DNA from: Phycomyces nitens
Taxonomy: Eukaryota > Mucoromycota > Mucoromycetes > Mucorales > Phycomycetaceae
Assembly (NCBI GenBank): GCA_022702545.1
Contig: JAHRBC010000001.1
Span: 558,001-622,000 of the forward strand
DNA: 64,000 nucleotides
Direction of reading: 5' to 3'
Part shown: positions 25,258 through 35,823 of the stretch, piece after piece
Layout: each line of letters begins with the position of its first letter
How positions within the stretch are numbered: the stretch's first letter is position 1
Notes under the pieces: generated by a model
Database searches by the model: none
Told to the model about the DNA's origin: nothing
Seen by the model: only the letters and a program-made list of their open reading frames with translations
Program-made: the position numbers and the translations under genes

Positions 25258-25642
25258 TGTCACGCGGTGTGTTGTTTTTAGACAAGAAGTGTCCAAGAAG
25301 ATAGACGAAGAGAGAGAAAGAGTAGAGAGAGAGAGAGATTCTTGACACAGTATCCAATAATTCGTAGCTTAGCAAGCAAATAGAATTATTCTTCAAGAAG
25401 AGGTTTCGAATTTCAAAGTTAAGAGAAGAGAAGTTAAGGGTAATTGAATTGAATCGAGTTGAATGATTTATTTCATTAGATCTTTGTTGATATTTATATG
25501 AATAAAAATGGAAGAAATTGGGAAATGTTGCTAGTAAAAATATGGAGCGCTCACTCTTAAAAGAGTGGCATACTAATTGATAAAGAAGATAGTGTGCTTT
25601 CGGTACGGACAGAAGACGGAGAACCACAAACACGGCGTGACA
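25258..25642 (-). mobile_element. Solo LTR, family 3, in the right arm only
   Basis: 385 bp with perfect TGTCACG...CGTGACA ends and the 4-bp duplication ACTA (25254-25257, 25643-25646). The left arm at about 18590 keeps the uninterrupted site (CATGACTACTTAT on its minus strand). The LTR therefore arrived after the arms were duplicated. A second copy in opposite orientation is at 26445-26860. Open frames inside it are accidental. Confidence 0.9.
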
Positions 25643-26031
25643 ACTATTTATATGTTATTGTTCGTATTCCATTGTAATCAAATTCTTTATTATGTAATGG
25701 TTGGCTATAACTTTCGTAGTATAATGTGTATGTCTAGTTTGTCTGTAGCTTTTTAAAGGTGTCAACTTGCCAGTGTTATAAGCAAGTAATACCAGAGATC
25801 GGTTATGGAGTCTGTGTTTCGCTCAATTGTGGTGTGTATACCACATACAGAAAACAACAGAGTTTTATTACCCAGCAGGATATTAAGATATTGACAAATT
25901 AATATTGGTTGAAAAACAATTATAAAAAATAAAGATTTATAAAAAAGTCTTATATTATTTGATTAATGTAAATTCAAGATTAATTAAAACATTAGTAAAA
26001 GATAGTGATATCGTTAGTTTATTTTATAGAT

Positions 26032-26354
26032 TTATGTAATAATATTACAAATTTCAAAAATGAATTGATCTTGATGATCGAGATCCGAAGGATCCAAGAG
26101 GATTTCAATGTCATCGACATATTCGTCATTGTTCTGAAGATCATTGTACTCTTAATCCATATCCGAGTCATCCATGGTCAAAGAAGGAAGACTGCTCGAT
26201 TCTATAATTATTTTTAAAATAAGTTCAAGTTATTTTTGAGTTAGTTATACTATATCTTACCTATTAGTGAATCAGATCTGGATATCTTGCATGGTATTAC
26301 AGGTCTTGTGGAAATAGCAGAGGAAGATTGAGCTGAAAATGTTTGGCCGAACAT
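26032..26354 (-). pseudogene. Unit D copy of the MFGQ small gene (premature stop)
   Basis: ATG at 26354 opens MFGQTFSAQSSSAISTRPVI and reaches SDSLI with an intact GTAAGA donor. Exon 2 has an in-frame TAA (minus-strand codon at about 26153-26155) where the intact copies read Phe (GAT-TTC-GAC). After it the acidic tail is still readable (DIEILLDPSDLDHQDQFIF) and ends with TAA at 26032. The stop differs in codon from the one in unit C. Confidence 0.6.
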
Positions 26355-26444
26355 TGGGATTGAATCATTGGCAGAGAGAAGAATAAAGAACAATAATCAA
26401 AATGATTTCTTGTTTATATAGGATATTTTGGTGGCTGTGAATAG

Positions 26445-26860
26445 TGTCACGCCGTGTTTGTGGTTGCCCGTCTTCTGTCCGTACTGAAAGCACACCATCT
26501 TCTGGTAGTGTTAAAAACACACCACTCTTCTTAACAATTGGCATACCACTCTTTTAAGAGTGAGCACTCCATATTTTTTACTAACAACCTTTCCCGATTT
26601 CTTCCATTTTTTATTCATATAAATACCAACAAAGATCTAATGAAATAAAGATATTCAATTTGATTCAATTCAATTAAACCCTTTACAACTTTCTCTTACC
26701 TTTGCTTCTACGTTTCTTCCTGAAGAACAATTCCATTTGCTTGCTAAGCTACGAATTGTTGGATATTTACGTCAGAATCTCTCTCTCTCTCTCTACTCTT
26801 TCTCTCTCTTCGTCTATCTTCTTGGACACTTCTTGTCTAAAGACAACACACCGCGTGGCA
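26445..26860 (+). mobile_element. Solo LTR, family 3, upstream of the unit D MFGQ copy
   Basis: 416 bp, TGTCACGCCGTG...CGCGTGGCA, with 4-bp duplication ATAG (26441-26444, 26861-26864). It is homologous to 25258-25642 in reverse orientation. Its sense strand has CATATAAATA (about 26615) and a later AATAAAG. Its right third is a long CT-rich stretch. It lies 90 bp upstream of the start of the degenerate MFGQ copy. Confidence 0.88.
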
Positions 26861-27515
26861 ATAGATTGAGACAAAGTATCGTATATTTACATAGAGTGTC
26901 TTGTCTCGGGATTATTCTGTTTCATGCAGTCATTATACATCATATACATTGATGCCTAGGTTTTTAAAATTTAGAGCTATTGAGTCTCCATAGAAGTATA
27001 ATAAAAGATATACAACCGTAAGTATATGACGATAATTTTGACCGACCGGTTAGAATACTGCCCATGACTCACAGAATATTAGGTATTATGGTGCATAATT
27101 TGAGAGATGTCTATGCTAAACAATTAAAACACTGCTAGGGTAATTTGATCGGTTGATAATCCAAGTCGTTTAAGCACAATTGGCATCAATATTACTCAAC
27201 AATAATATATAAACCATATAAATAGAACAGCCGTATTTTAATGAATTAAAGGCATTATTTTAATGAATTAAAAGCATTATTTAATTTCAAAAAGTAAAAG
27301 ATTATATATGAATCGTCTTAGTATTCTATGCCAAAAATATATACAGGAATTTAAAGCACAATATTAACACTGAACTGATGGGTATTTCTAATAAAAAAAT
27401 CAGTTTTTGATATATAGTCACGCTGGTCAAGAACAATTGTAGTATGCACACTATAGTTGAGTGGACTACAAACTTCACAACCAATATCTGGTTATTCATT
27501 GCTAATAACTATGAC

Positions 27516-27845
27516 AAACTCCTCATATGGCACTACGTCTGGTCCACCCATGTCATTCCATCTCAAGGTCCAGCTGCTCTCCCTTCCCTCCAGCTCGCCC
27601 TCACATTCCTTTCGCCTCCTGCCAGCTCAATCCCCCACGCTATGCTTGCAATAACCGTTGCTCTTGAAGCGATTTTGCGCTCTCATTGGGCCTTCATATT
27701 CAAAGATAATTCCTTCCGGCCCAGCCAAGTGGAATCACTCATTGACAAACTCATCCGCAAGGCACAAAAGGAAGCCTTTTTCAGCTCCAACATGCCCACG
27801 CACCTTGGATTTTGCTTCCTAATTCACCTCATTTCGATTAGCTCC
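27516..27845 (+). pseudogene. LINE-type retrotransposon fragment (C-terminal part)
   Basis: The plus frame reads HYVWSTHVIPSQGPAALPSL, then AILRSHWAFIFKDNSFRPSQ and VESLIDKLIRKAQKE. The W-R-x-HW-x-FIF-D-x-x-PF-x-P-S pattern is typical of the region downstream of the reverse transcriptase in Mucoromycotina LINEs as I know them. The region is markedly richer in C and G than its surroundings. The reverse transcriptase and endonuclease parts are absent. The sequence is cut at 27846 by the family-4 LTR and may continue briefly after 28360. Confidence 0.55.
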
Positions 27846-28359
27846 TGACACGTTGTGTGTAGCTCCATATTTCCGGCTGGCCCAAACATATCATATCTTC
27901 CCAAATCTTCCTGTATCAATTATGTAAACAAATTGGTTAAGTAATGACCTTGGGAAGAACATGATTGCTACGTCTGGCGCAGAAATCAATTGAAAATCAT
28001 AAGGATTGTAACAAAGAACCCCAACAATATTTATCTATTCCTATCTATCTATCTTATTCATTATTAACTATCCAAAGAAGCATGATCTATCCCAACATTT
28101 TAACAATAGCTTAGTAATATCATACTAATTATATTATTTTATTTATTATCGAAATATCTATATAAACATCGAAACGATGAAAGCAATAAAAGAAATCCTT
28201 ACACTTCACTTCTTTTCTTTCATACATCTTTCTCAAGAGAACAAGCTGCCGATTGCCAATATTTGGGCTAAGGAGTTGTTAGAGGAGATCGATATTTATT
28301 CTCTTTTTCTTTTAACCGTTTGGACCACTTCATTACATAAACCAACACAGCCCGTCTCA
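27846..28359 (+). mobile_element. Solo LTR, family 4, inserted in the LINE fragment
   Basis: 514 bp, TGACACGTTG...CCCGTCTCA, with 4-bp duplication CTCC (27842-27845, 28360-28363). It contains CTATATAAAC near 28157 and, after it, an open frame of about 60 codons (MKAIKEILTLHFFSFIHLSQ...). The homologous element at 32217-32726 is in reverse orientation and keeps most of that frame (MMKAINNILTLYF...). The TATA position and TG...CA ends favour an LTR. The small frame may simply be LTR leader sequence. Confidence 0.82.
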
Positions 28360-28948
28360 CTCCCTCAATACAAAAAAAAGTATAAAAACTTAGAAGCCAC
28401 CTGTGGCCCCAAAAATCGAAAAACCCAAAAACACTGTGTGTGACTATCCCAATGATTTTTACTTAATAAACTTTGAGACTATGTCTCCATATAAAAAAAT
28501 AACTATGAGAAACTAACGTCTCAATAGTTACACACCAGGCACACATATACTCCACACTACAGCAGTGATAACCGGTCATTACACAATAGACATTAAAAAT
28601 ACAAAGGAACTAGAATAATAGCTATATGAACCACTATAATATTCTTTCTTAAATAAATAACACTCTCACAGTACCTATAAGGTGCCAACCCCAAACTATC
28701 ACACTATGCTTTATGGAATTATAAAAAACACTTATAAAAATAAAAGACATGATTTTATATAAAAGTAGAGCACCAACATATTGGCTGTACATACCACAGT
28801 ACTTTATAATAACAAAAGTTATTTTCATTTTTAGTTATGCAAACATAAGAATCGAGACCGTCTTTTAAAATTTGCTTATTTATCTCAACAGATAAAATCT
28901 TTTTATGTATATGTTTACCTTCTAAGTATATATAGTATTTGATTTGCC
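28360..28948. other. Repeat fragments between the LINE/LTR nest and unit B
   Basis: The segment at about 28500-28680 (AACGTCTCAATAGTTACAC ... ACTACAGCAGTGATAACCGG) is a diverged relative of 23200-23225 plus 23575-23720. The intervening LTR is absent here, so the LTR was inserted at a site preserved in this fragment. No coding region is evident. Confidence 0.5.
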
Positions 28949-29128
28949 AGCAAAGGATTAAAGGATAGCAAAACTAACATTTTGTTTTGGATAAAAATTG
29001 TCAAATGGAAAGACTTATAAAATACTTATTATATTATCTAATAATATAAATGCATAATTAATTAGATTGATAACCAAAAAAAAAAATAGTGATATTATGA
29101 GCCCATATTGTTTATTTGGGTTATGGAG

Positions 29129-29448
29129 TTATGATATACATATTTTGGAAATTTCAAAAATAAACCGAGCTTCAGGCTCCAGTTCCGAAGGATCCATAAT
29201 GATCCGAATATCATCATCTTCTTCTTTGGCACAAAGTTCGTTATAGTCGAAATCCGTATCCGAGGAAGATGCAGTGGGGATAAGAAGGCTAGCCGATTCT
29301 AATATTTTTTATAAGAGATTAGTTATTTTTTGAGGTTATTATTTTATACTTTACCTATTAGAGAATCTGATAGTTCTTTTTTGCAATGAACACTTGGTTT
29401 TGTAGAGATTTCAGATGAAGCTTTAGCAGAGAGGATTTGGCCGAACAT
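29129..29448 (-). CDS. Unit B copy of the MFGQ two-exon small gene (87 aa, intact)
   Basis: ATG at 29448; exon 1 29355-29448, intron 29299-29354 (GTAAAG...ATTAG), exon 2 29129-29298 with stop TAA at 29129-29131. The total is 264 nt. N-terminus MFGQILSAKASSEISTKPSV, acidic C-terminal half ELCAKEEDDDIRIIMDPSEL. Protein identity to the unit A copy is roughly three quarters by eye. Both reading frame and splice sites survive, and exon 2 is exactly the same length (170 nt) in both. Confidence 0.55.
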
Positions 29449-30869
29449 TATGACTGTATAGTTGGCAGGAAGAAGAATAAAGAGCAATAAGAATAATGCT
29501 TGCTTGTTTATATATGATGTTTTGGTGACTGTGAATATATTGAGCTAAAATATGACACATTCACCTAGAGCATCTTGTCTCAGAATCATTCTGTTTCATG
29601 CAATTGTTCTCAAGTGTATATTTATTCTATGGCATATATGCCGATATATACGCCATTAGAATATCTATAGAGCCCTTGTGTTTTGCATTGGAGTTTAATA
29701 AAATATTTAAAAATATAAGCATATGACTTGATAGCTTTGATTGATCAGGTAAAATATTGTTAATAAATCACGGGATATGATGTATTATGATGAATCATTA
29801 GAAAAATATATTTACTAAACAGCGGAAAGACTGCTGGGCTGGTTTGATCGATTAACGATCCGAGTTGTTTAACCACCATCAGTCTCAATATCGTTCAATA
29901 ATAATATAAAAATATACAAAAGTATATAAATATAATAGCCATATATTAATGAATTAAAGACATTTAGTTTTAAAATGCAAAAAGTCACCTATAAGATGAC
30001 TTGCCATTCTATGTCAGATATTTGTATAGAAAGCTCAATTGCATATTTAACACTGAACTAATGGTCAATTATAATAAAACTTCTGTAATCTGTTTTAAAT
30101 CTATTGTCACTTTGAACCATAGCTATTATTTAACTCGTATTTCTATTTTGCAAAAAAATGTTTTCAATTATTCGTTTGCTACAACTTCTGATAAAATACA
30201 GACTCATACCAATAATTATAGTACTTGACAGAAAATTTACAAAGTATAGAGCCAATACTAAATTTATCTTACTTCTTTTCAACCACTTTTCTCATTTTAC
30301 CCATACCATGTCTTAATATATCGACAGCAAAATGCTTAAAATAGTAATTGATAACAAAAGTTCATTTCCAAAGGAGCAAGAATATTTTACAAAGCTTATT
30401 AATGAGCTTGATAAATGACATTTGGTCTCTTAAATAAAAAGTTTTGCTTTCGATTATCAGAGGTGTTCCAGTATTTATATCAGACACAATAGGTCATTAT
30501 CTACCAAAGTCTACAGATCACGGAATTATTTGTCGATTTTGTATGTATTTTTTCGAGCTAGCTAAAAGTCATGACTATCAATAGTATAGAACAGAAGACA
30601 GCAACCAATCGATAATAGTGGGATATATAAACCATATATAAGTGAAACACAGACTCCACAGTTGAATTCTGGTCATTACTTGCTAATAACACTAGCAAGT
30701 TAACACCTTTAAAAAAGCTACACACAAACTAGACATATACGATATACTACTAAAGTCATAGCCAACCATTAAATAATATGAAATTTGATTACAATGGAAT
30801 ACGAACAATAACATATAAGTAGTCATGGTATTCTTTCTTAACAATATGATAGTAAAGTATATGTATTTA

Positions 30870-31360
30870 TTAAATAATAATGACAATTAAATTCATTCCA
30901 AATAAACATAATCCTTGCGGCTGTTCCAGGTCATTCATACGTGCTTCATATCTTTCTCTTGCGTGTAAAAATCTGCTGCAACAAAAAAAAAAGAGAAATA
31001 ATAATAAAAAATAGAATAATACATACCCAACGTTTAGCCAGACGCGCCAAGGATACGACACCGAATGGATTAGCTCACTCGATGAAGGGCCTATCTAAAG
31101 CCTCCCACATTTCCCCCAATCTAAACCCACTAATCTACCTCCGACCACTCCCAAACCGAAACCTGGAAACCAGGACACCACCAGAGCTCAGTCAGGATCC
31201 TCGACACCACTCCTCTGATCCCGTTGGCTTGAACCTCGTATCTAGAGCAAAAAAGAGAAGAAGCTGTGATTGTGTTTGGGGAATGACAATTGGAGTGATG
31301 CTTACCGATTATGAGCCCAGTAGACACCTGAGGGTCTTTGTTACAATTCCACACAGGCAC
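30870..31360 (-). CDS. VWNC gene-like segment, unit B copy
   Basis: Same minus-strand exon order as unit A, with the same three introns and the stop at 30870-30872 overlapping AATAAA. One visible change is Val to Arg in the QANGI-V/R-GVVSR stretch (GTA to AGA). The bracketing inverted repeat is present at about 30946-30979 and 31466-31499. Confidence 0.4.
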
Positions 31361-32216
31361 CTAAAGGACTGGCTGGCTGTATGATGCACATAGAAAGAAG
31401 TCAAAATAGATGTTAGTATATTTGTGCGTCAAAAAAAATAATAGTGAATGTGAAAGGTAGAAGCAGATTTTTTCCACGCAAGAGAAAGAGTATGGCAGCC
31501 GGCTGATAATTTTGTATTGTCTATAGGTGATTAGAGAAAAAAAAGTTAACATTTTGTTCAAGATGATTACCAATGAGCTCTTGACATTACCCCATCTTGT
31601 TTTTTGTCATCTTCTTTAAAGGCTGGGAATATGAGTCGCCTATTCAAAAAAAGTAGTGGAAAAGAAGCTCAGTTTAGTTTTGTGCACCAAAGAGGCATAA
31701 TCAAGCTGGCTTTAACAAGATGATGCTCATTGCATTAGGTACTTACATGAGAGATGTAGCAAAACGCGTAAAAGAGAGAAACAAAACAATCAAACCCCAA
31801 GGGTCTGTAAAATACTCTCACACCCCAAGAGATGACATCATAACATGCATGCCAAATATGTAACTCTCTATCACTGTGAGAGATTTTGCCAGACAAAATA
31901 AATAGCTCCCTTATTGACTGCTATTAGTATCGAAAATTATCCTTATTAACTTTGCTATGCCTTATTACCTTTAATCTCATACTATAGCCAACAAAATAGC
32001 ATAATCCATATATACTTTAATCAGAACATATAATGGTAGACCACTTTGACAATTTAGGATCAAATTATCAGCCTAAGGGCCATTTTACAAAGTATTTTGA
32101 ATATAATTCCAAAATCTGTTTTCCTTGTAATTAGTTCTTATTTAAAATTGGCTCTCCCATAGATGGTGCTTTGATGGGAAGTACTGGGAAGAATCTTACT
32201 AGATAAATATCAATCT

Positions 32217-32726
32217 TGAGACGGGCTGTGTTTGTTTATGTAATGAAGTGGTCCAAACGGTTAAAAGAAAAAGAGAATAAATATCAATTTCCTCTAACAA
32301 CTCCTTAGCCCAAATATTGGCAATCGGCAGCTTGTTCTCTTGAGAAAGATGTATGAAAGAAAAGAAGTAAAGTGTAAGGATATTGTTTATTGCTTTCATC
32401 ATTTCGATGTTTATATAGATATTTCGATAATAAATAATATAATATAATTAGTATGATATTACTAAGCTATTGTTAAAATGTTGGGATAGATCATGTTTCT
32501 TTGGATAGTTAATAATGAATAAGATAGATAGGAATAGATAAATATTGTTGGGGTTCTTTGTTACAATCCTTATGATTTTCAATTGATTGCTGCGCCAGAC
32601 GTAGCAATCATGTTCTTCCCAAGGTCATTACTTAACCAATATGTTTACATAATCGATACAGAAAGATTTGGGAAGATATGATATGTTTGGGCCAGCCGGA
32701 AATATGGAGCTACACACAACGTGTCA
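32217..32726 (-). mobile_element. Solo LTR, family 4, in unit B
   Basis: 510 bp, TGAGACGGGC...CGTGTCA on the plus strand, with 4-bp duplication ATCT (32213-32216, 32727-32730). It is the reverse-orientation homologue of 27846-28359. Unit A has no insertion at the matching place (about 19985-20005), so the insertion is specific to unit B. Confidence 0.88.
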
Positions 32727-33321
32727 ATCTTGTATTTGTAAATGCGATGAGATACTATATACAAATACTAGAATATGTATTAAAGAAGTTTATCTTGAAT
32801 AATATAGACTTTATTTAAGATGGCTCTAGCTTACAAAATAAATTATTTTGAACTTGTTATTTTCTAAATATTTACAGATATTAGTAGGAAGAATATGATA
32901 TTTGCCTAATTAAAAAATAAACTCTATGATTGATAAAAGTGTAGAAAAACAATTATGACAAAGGAATAAACATTTGCGGAACGGCAAGCCTCTAACATTT
33001 CAAACATGTATACCATAGTTGACAAGAAAGTATAGAATATTTCCACTTTTACTAATGTTTACATAATAACCGGTACTTTATATCCATATTTACCCATTCA
33101 TCTCAGTATTTGGAAGCTGTTTTGAACATTATATATATATAATACAACATGGTTTAATACCTAGCAATATATTAAAATATTGACAAATTAATGTTGCTTG
33201 AAAAAAAAATGATAAAAAATAAATATTTATAAAACAAGTCTTATATTATTTTATAATCCAAATGCAAGATTAATTGGAACAATAATAAAAAATGATAATA
33301 TTATTAGCTCTCATTGTACAT

Positions 33322-33640
33322 TCAAATAATAATATTACAAATTTCAAATGTGAATTGATCTTGATGATCGAGATCTGAAGGATCCAAGAGGATCTCAATG
33401 TCGTCTTCATCTTCGTCACTGTCATGATGATCATACTAGTAATCCATGTCCGAATTATCTGTAGCTGGAACAGGAAGATTGCCTGATTCTAATATTGTTT
33501 TTTAATATGAGTTCAAGTTGTTTTAGAGCTAGCTATACTATATTATCTATTAAAGAATCCGATCTTGATCTTTTGCATGGAATTACTGGTCTTGTAGACA
33601 ATGTAGAAGAGGGTGTGGCTGAGAAGCTTTGGCCGAACAT
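33322..33640 (-). pseudogene. Unit C copy of the MFGQ small gene (donor lost, premature stop)
   Basis: ATG at 33640 opens MFGQSFSATPSSTLSTRPVI and reaches SDSLI. The donor, G|GTAA in the other copies, is changed here (AATAGATAAT, no GT), so the intron could not be removed normally. Exon 2 also has an in-frame TAG after MDY. The acidic tail (DEDDIEILLDPSDLDH) is still readable to the TGA at 33322. Confidence 0.6.
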
Positions 33641-35320
33641 GGTGATATGATTGTTGGCAGAAAAAGGAATAAAGAGCAATGAGAAGTATGGTTGTCTGTT
33701 TATATAGTGTATTTTGGTGGCTGTGAAGATATAGAGATAAGGACTCACATATTCACCTAGAGTGTCTTGCCTCGGAATTATTCTGTTTCATGTAATTATT
33801 CTCAAGCGTACATATATTTTATGGCATATGCGCCAACATTAAGTTTATTAAAATGTAGATATATTGGATCTCAATAGAAGTGTAATAAAACATATATAAT
33901 TGCAAATATATGTCTTCCTAATTTGGATCGATCAGTTAAACTATTGTCAATAAATTACGGAATATGATGTATTATCATACATAATTAGAGAAATCTATTT
34001 TCTAAACAATTAAACCATTGCTAGGGTGATTTGATCGGCTGATAATCCGAGCTGTAGCAAAATTACTAAAACACGATAAGTCAATTTTACTTGATATTTA
34101 TTTCTCAAAGTAAAAGAGAAACTAAAATTCTGTCTGTTGTAGGATTTGTGTATAAATACTTGACTGGGTGTTAATAGGGCTTTTAGATATTAGTGTAACT
34201 TAAATCTACTTGAGTGGATTTTGTTACTTAGTTTTTGTTAAGCCAATTTGTAATAGTATTTAAAGGTGGTTTTACCACACGAGCCATTTAACCACTATTA
34301 GCTTCAATATTGTTCCATAATAGTATATAAAAACATATTAATAGAACAAGTGTCTTAATTAAAGGCATTATCTAATTGTAGGATGTAAAAGGCCCGTATA
34401 AACGGCTTGCTATTCTATGTCAGATATTTATATAGAATGTTCAATCACATAGTACTGAAATAATAATTAATTCTATTAAAAACTTTATAATTAATTTTGA
34501 ATTTATTGTCACGTTGGCCAAAAGAAACTCTTTAATCCGTATTTCTATTCTGTAAAAAAAAAACTATGTTTTGCTCTTCGTTGGATGTGAACTTTAATTG
34601 TGATTTACACACCATAGCTGAGTGAAATACAGACTCCAAAACCGATCTTCATTGACTACTTGAAAACGACCCTAGAAATTTAATATGCTAGGAAAAGTTA
34701 TATACAAACTAGACATCCAGTTCACACTACTACAGTGATAAGCGACCATTAAATAACAGTAATTTTGATTACTAGCGAATTTAAATAAAAGTATATAAGC
34801 AGCACTCTCGCAATATATTTAATTTCCTTGAGAAATACTACAAAATTAAAATACATCTGTCAATATTGCATTTAAAAATAATATATCATTAGAAGCAGCT
34901 TAACTTCAAGGATAGACTTGGTAAATATTGGAGAGTAGAGTGTTTTTATTGTTGAAACACACTTTTAAACGTTCTTACATTTACCTAAAAGAAAAAGTAA
35001 TATGACATGTAGTTTTAATATAGTCTTTTGTTTTCATGTATGATCTATTAGGATATAATTCAATACATCAATTCAAAATTGAGGGTAACAACTATAAGTT
35101 ACTTTTTTTAAAAACCATTTTTATCGATAAAGTTGACCTATGTAATTCAAGTATTACTGATGGTCTATTGGCCATGGTAAAGATGACTATTACTAATATT
35201 TTTGACAAGTATTTTAGGAGGGTCTACACTCTTTACTATCATTATATAGTACCAGTGCAAAACAACAAGATTTAATCATATAATGTCAACATCAATTTGA
35301 TGATAAAGTATATGTATTTA

Positions 35321-35823
35321 TTAAATAACAATAATTTTTAAATTAACTATGTATTCAAGATTATGTTTATTCCATTCAAACAAACATAATCCTTGCGGCT
35401 GTTCCAGGTCCTCCATACGTGCTTCATATCTTGCTTTTGTGTGTATAAATCTGCTGCAACAAAAAAAAAAACAAAAAAACAATACATACCTGATACACTG
35501 CCAGCCACGCCAAGGATGCGACACCGAATGGATCAGCTCACTCGATGAAGGGCCTATCTAAAGCCTCCCACATTTCCCCCAATCTAAACCCACTAATCTA
35601 CCTCCGACCACTCCCAAACCAAAACCTGGAAACCGGGACACCACCAGAGCTCAGTCAGGATCCTCGACACCACTCCTACGATCCCGTTGGCTTGAACCTC
35701 GTATCTAGAGCAAAAAAGAGAAGAAGCTGTGATTGTGTTTGGGGAATGACAATTGGAATGATGCTTACCGATTATGAGCCCAGTAGACACCTGAGGGTCT
35801 TTGTTACAATTCCACACAGGCAC
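35321..35823 (-). CDS. VWNC gene-like segment, unit C copy (diverged 3' end)
   Basis: Same upstream exons as the other copies. The penultimate exon has changed (SHPWRGWQCIR against SYPWRVWLNVG) and the terminal exon reads RFIHTKARYEARMEDLEQP. A change after QGLCLF gives a different tail and a later stop at 35321-35323. The inverted-repeat halves lie at 35423-35455 and 35922-35957. Confidence 0.35.

Larger units (their letters stand above)
23226..25835. repeat. Right arm of the large inverted repeat (copy of 18395-20617)
   Basis: Reverse complement of unit A from about 20617 back to about 18395. The arms are nearly identical over roughly 2.2 kb once the 385-bp LTR at 25258-25642 is discounted. 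It contains a family-1 solo LTR and a VWNC copy on the plus strand. The outer end, about 25835, joins sequence resembling 23110-23200 and the start of unit D. The spacer between the arms (20618-23225) holds the Tc1 element. Confidence 0.85.
25870..27512. repeat. Composite repeat unit D (truncated)
   Basis: Starts near CCCAGCAGGATATTAA (about 25871), aligned with the starts of units B and C. It contains a degenerate MFGQ gene (26032-26354) and a family-3 LTR, and continues through sequence shared with the other units to GTGGACTACAAACT. It stops abruptly at about 27512, where LINE-derived sequence begins. The VWNC segment is missing. Confidence 0.7.
28949..32900. repeat. Composite repeat unit B
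   Basis: Direct copy of unit A. Nearly identical to 17590-20010 over about 29800-32190, more diverged at both ends. It carries intact MFGQ (29129-29448, -) and VWNC (30870-31360, -) copies. It is interrupted near its right end by a family-4 solo LTR (32217-32726), after which diverged similarity to unit A continues (GATGAGATACTATATACAAA). It lacks the family-1 LTR present in unit A. Confidence 0.8.

Noticed and set aside
25187..25633. 148-codon minus frame
   Set aside because: Lies across the arm sequence and the family-3 solo LTR; accidental frame in AT/CT-rich DNA.
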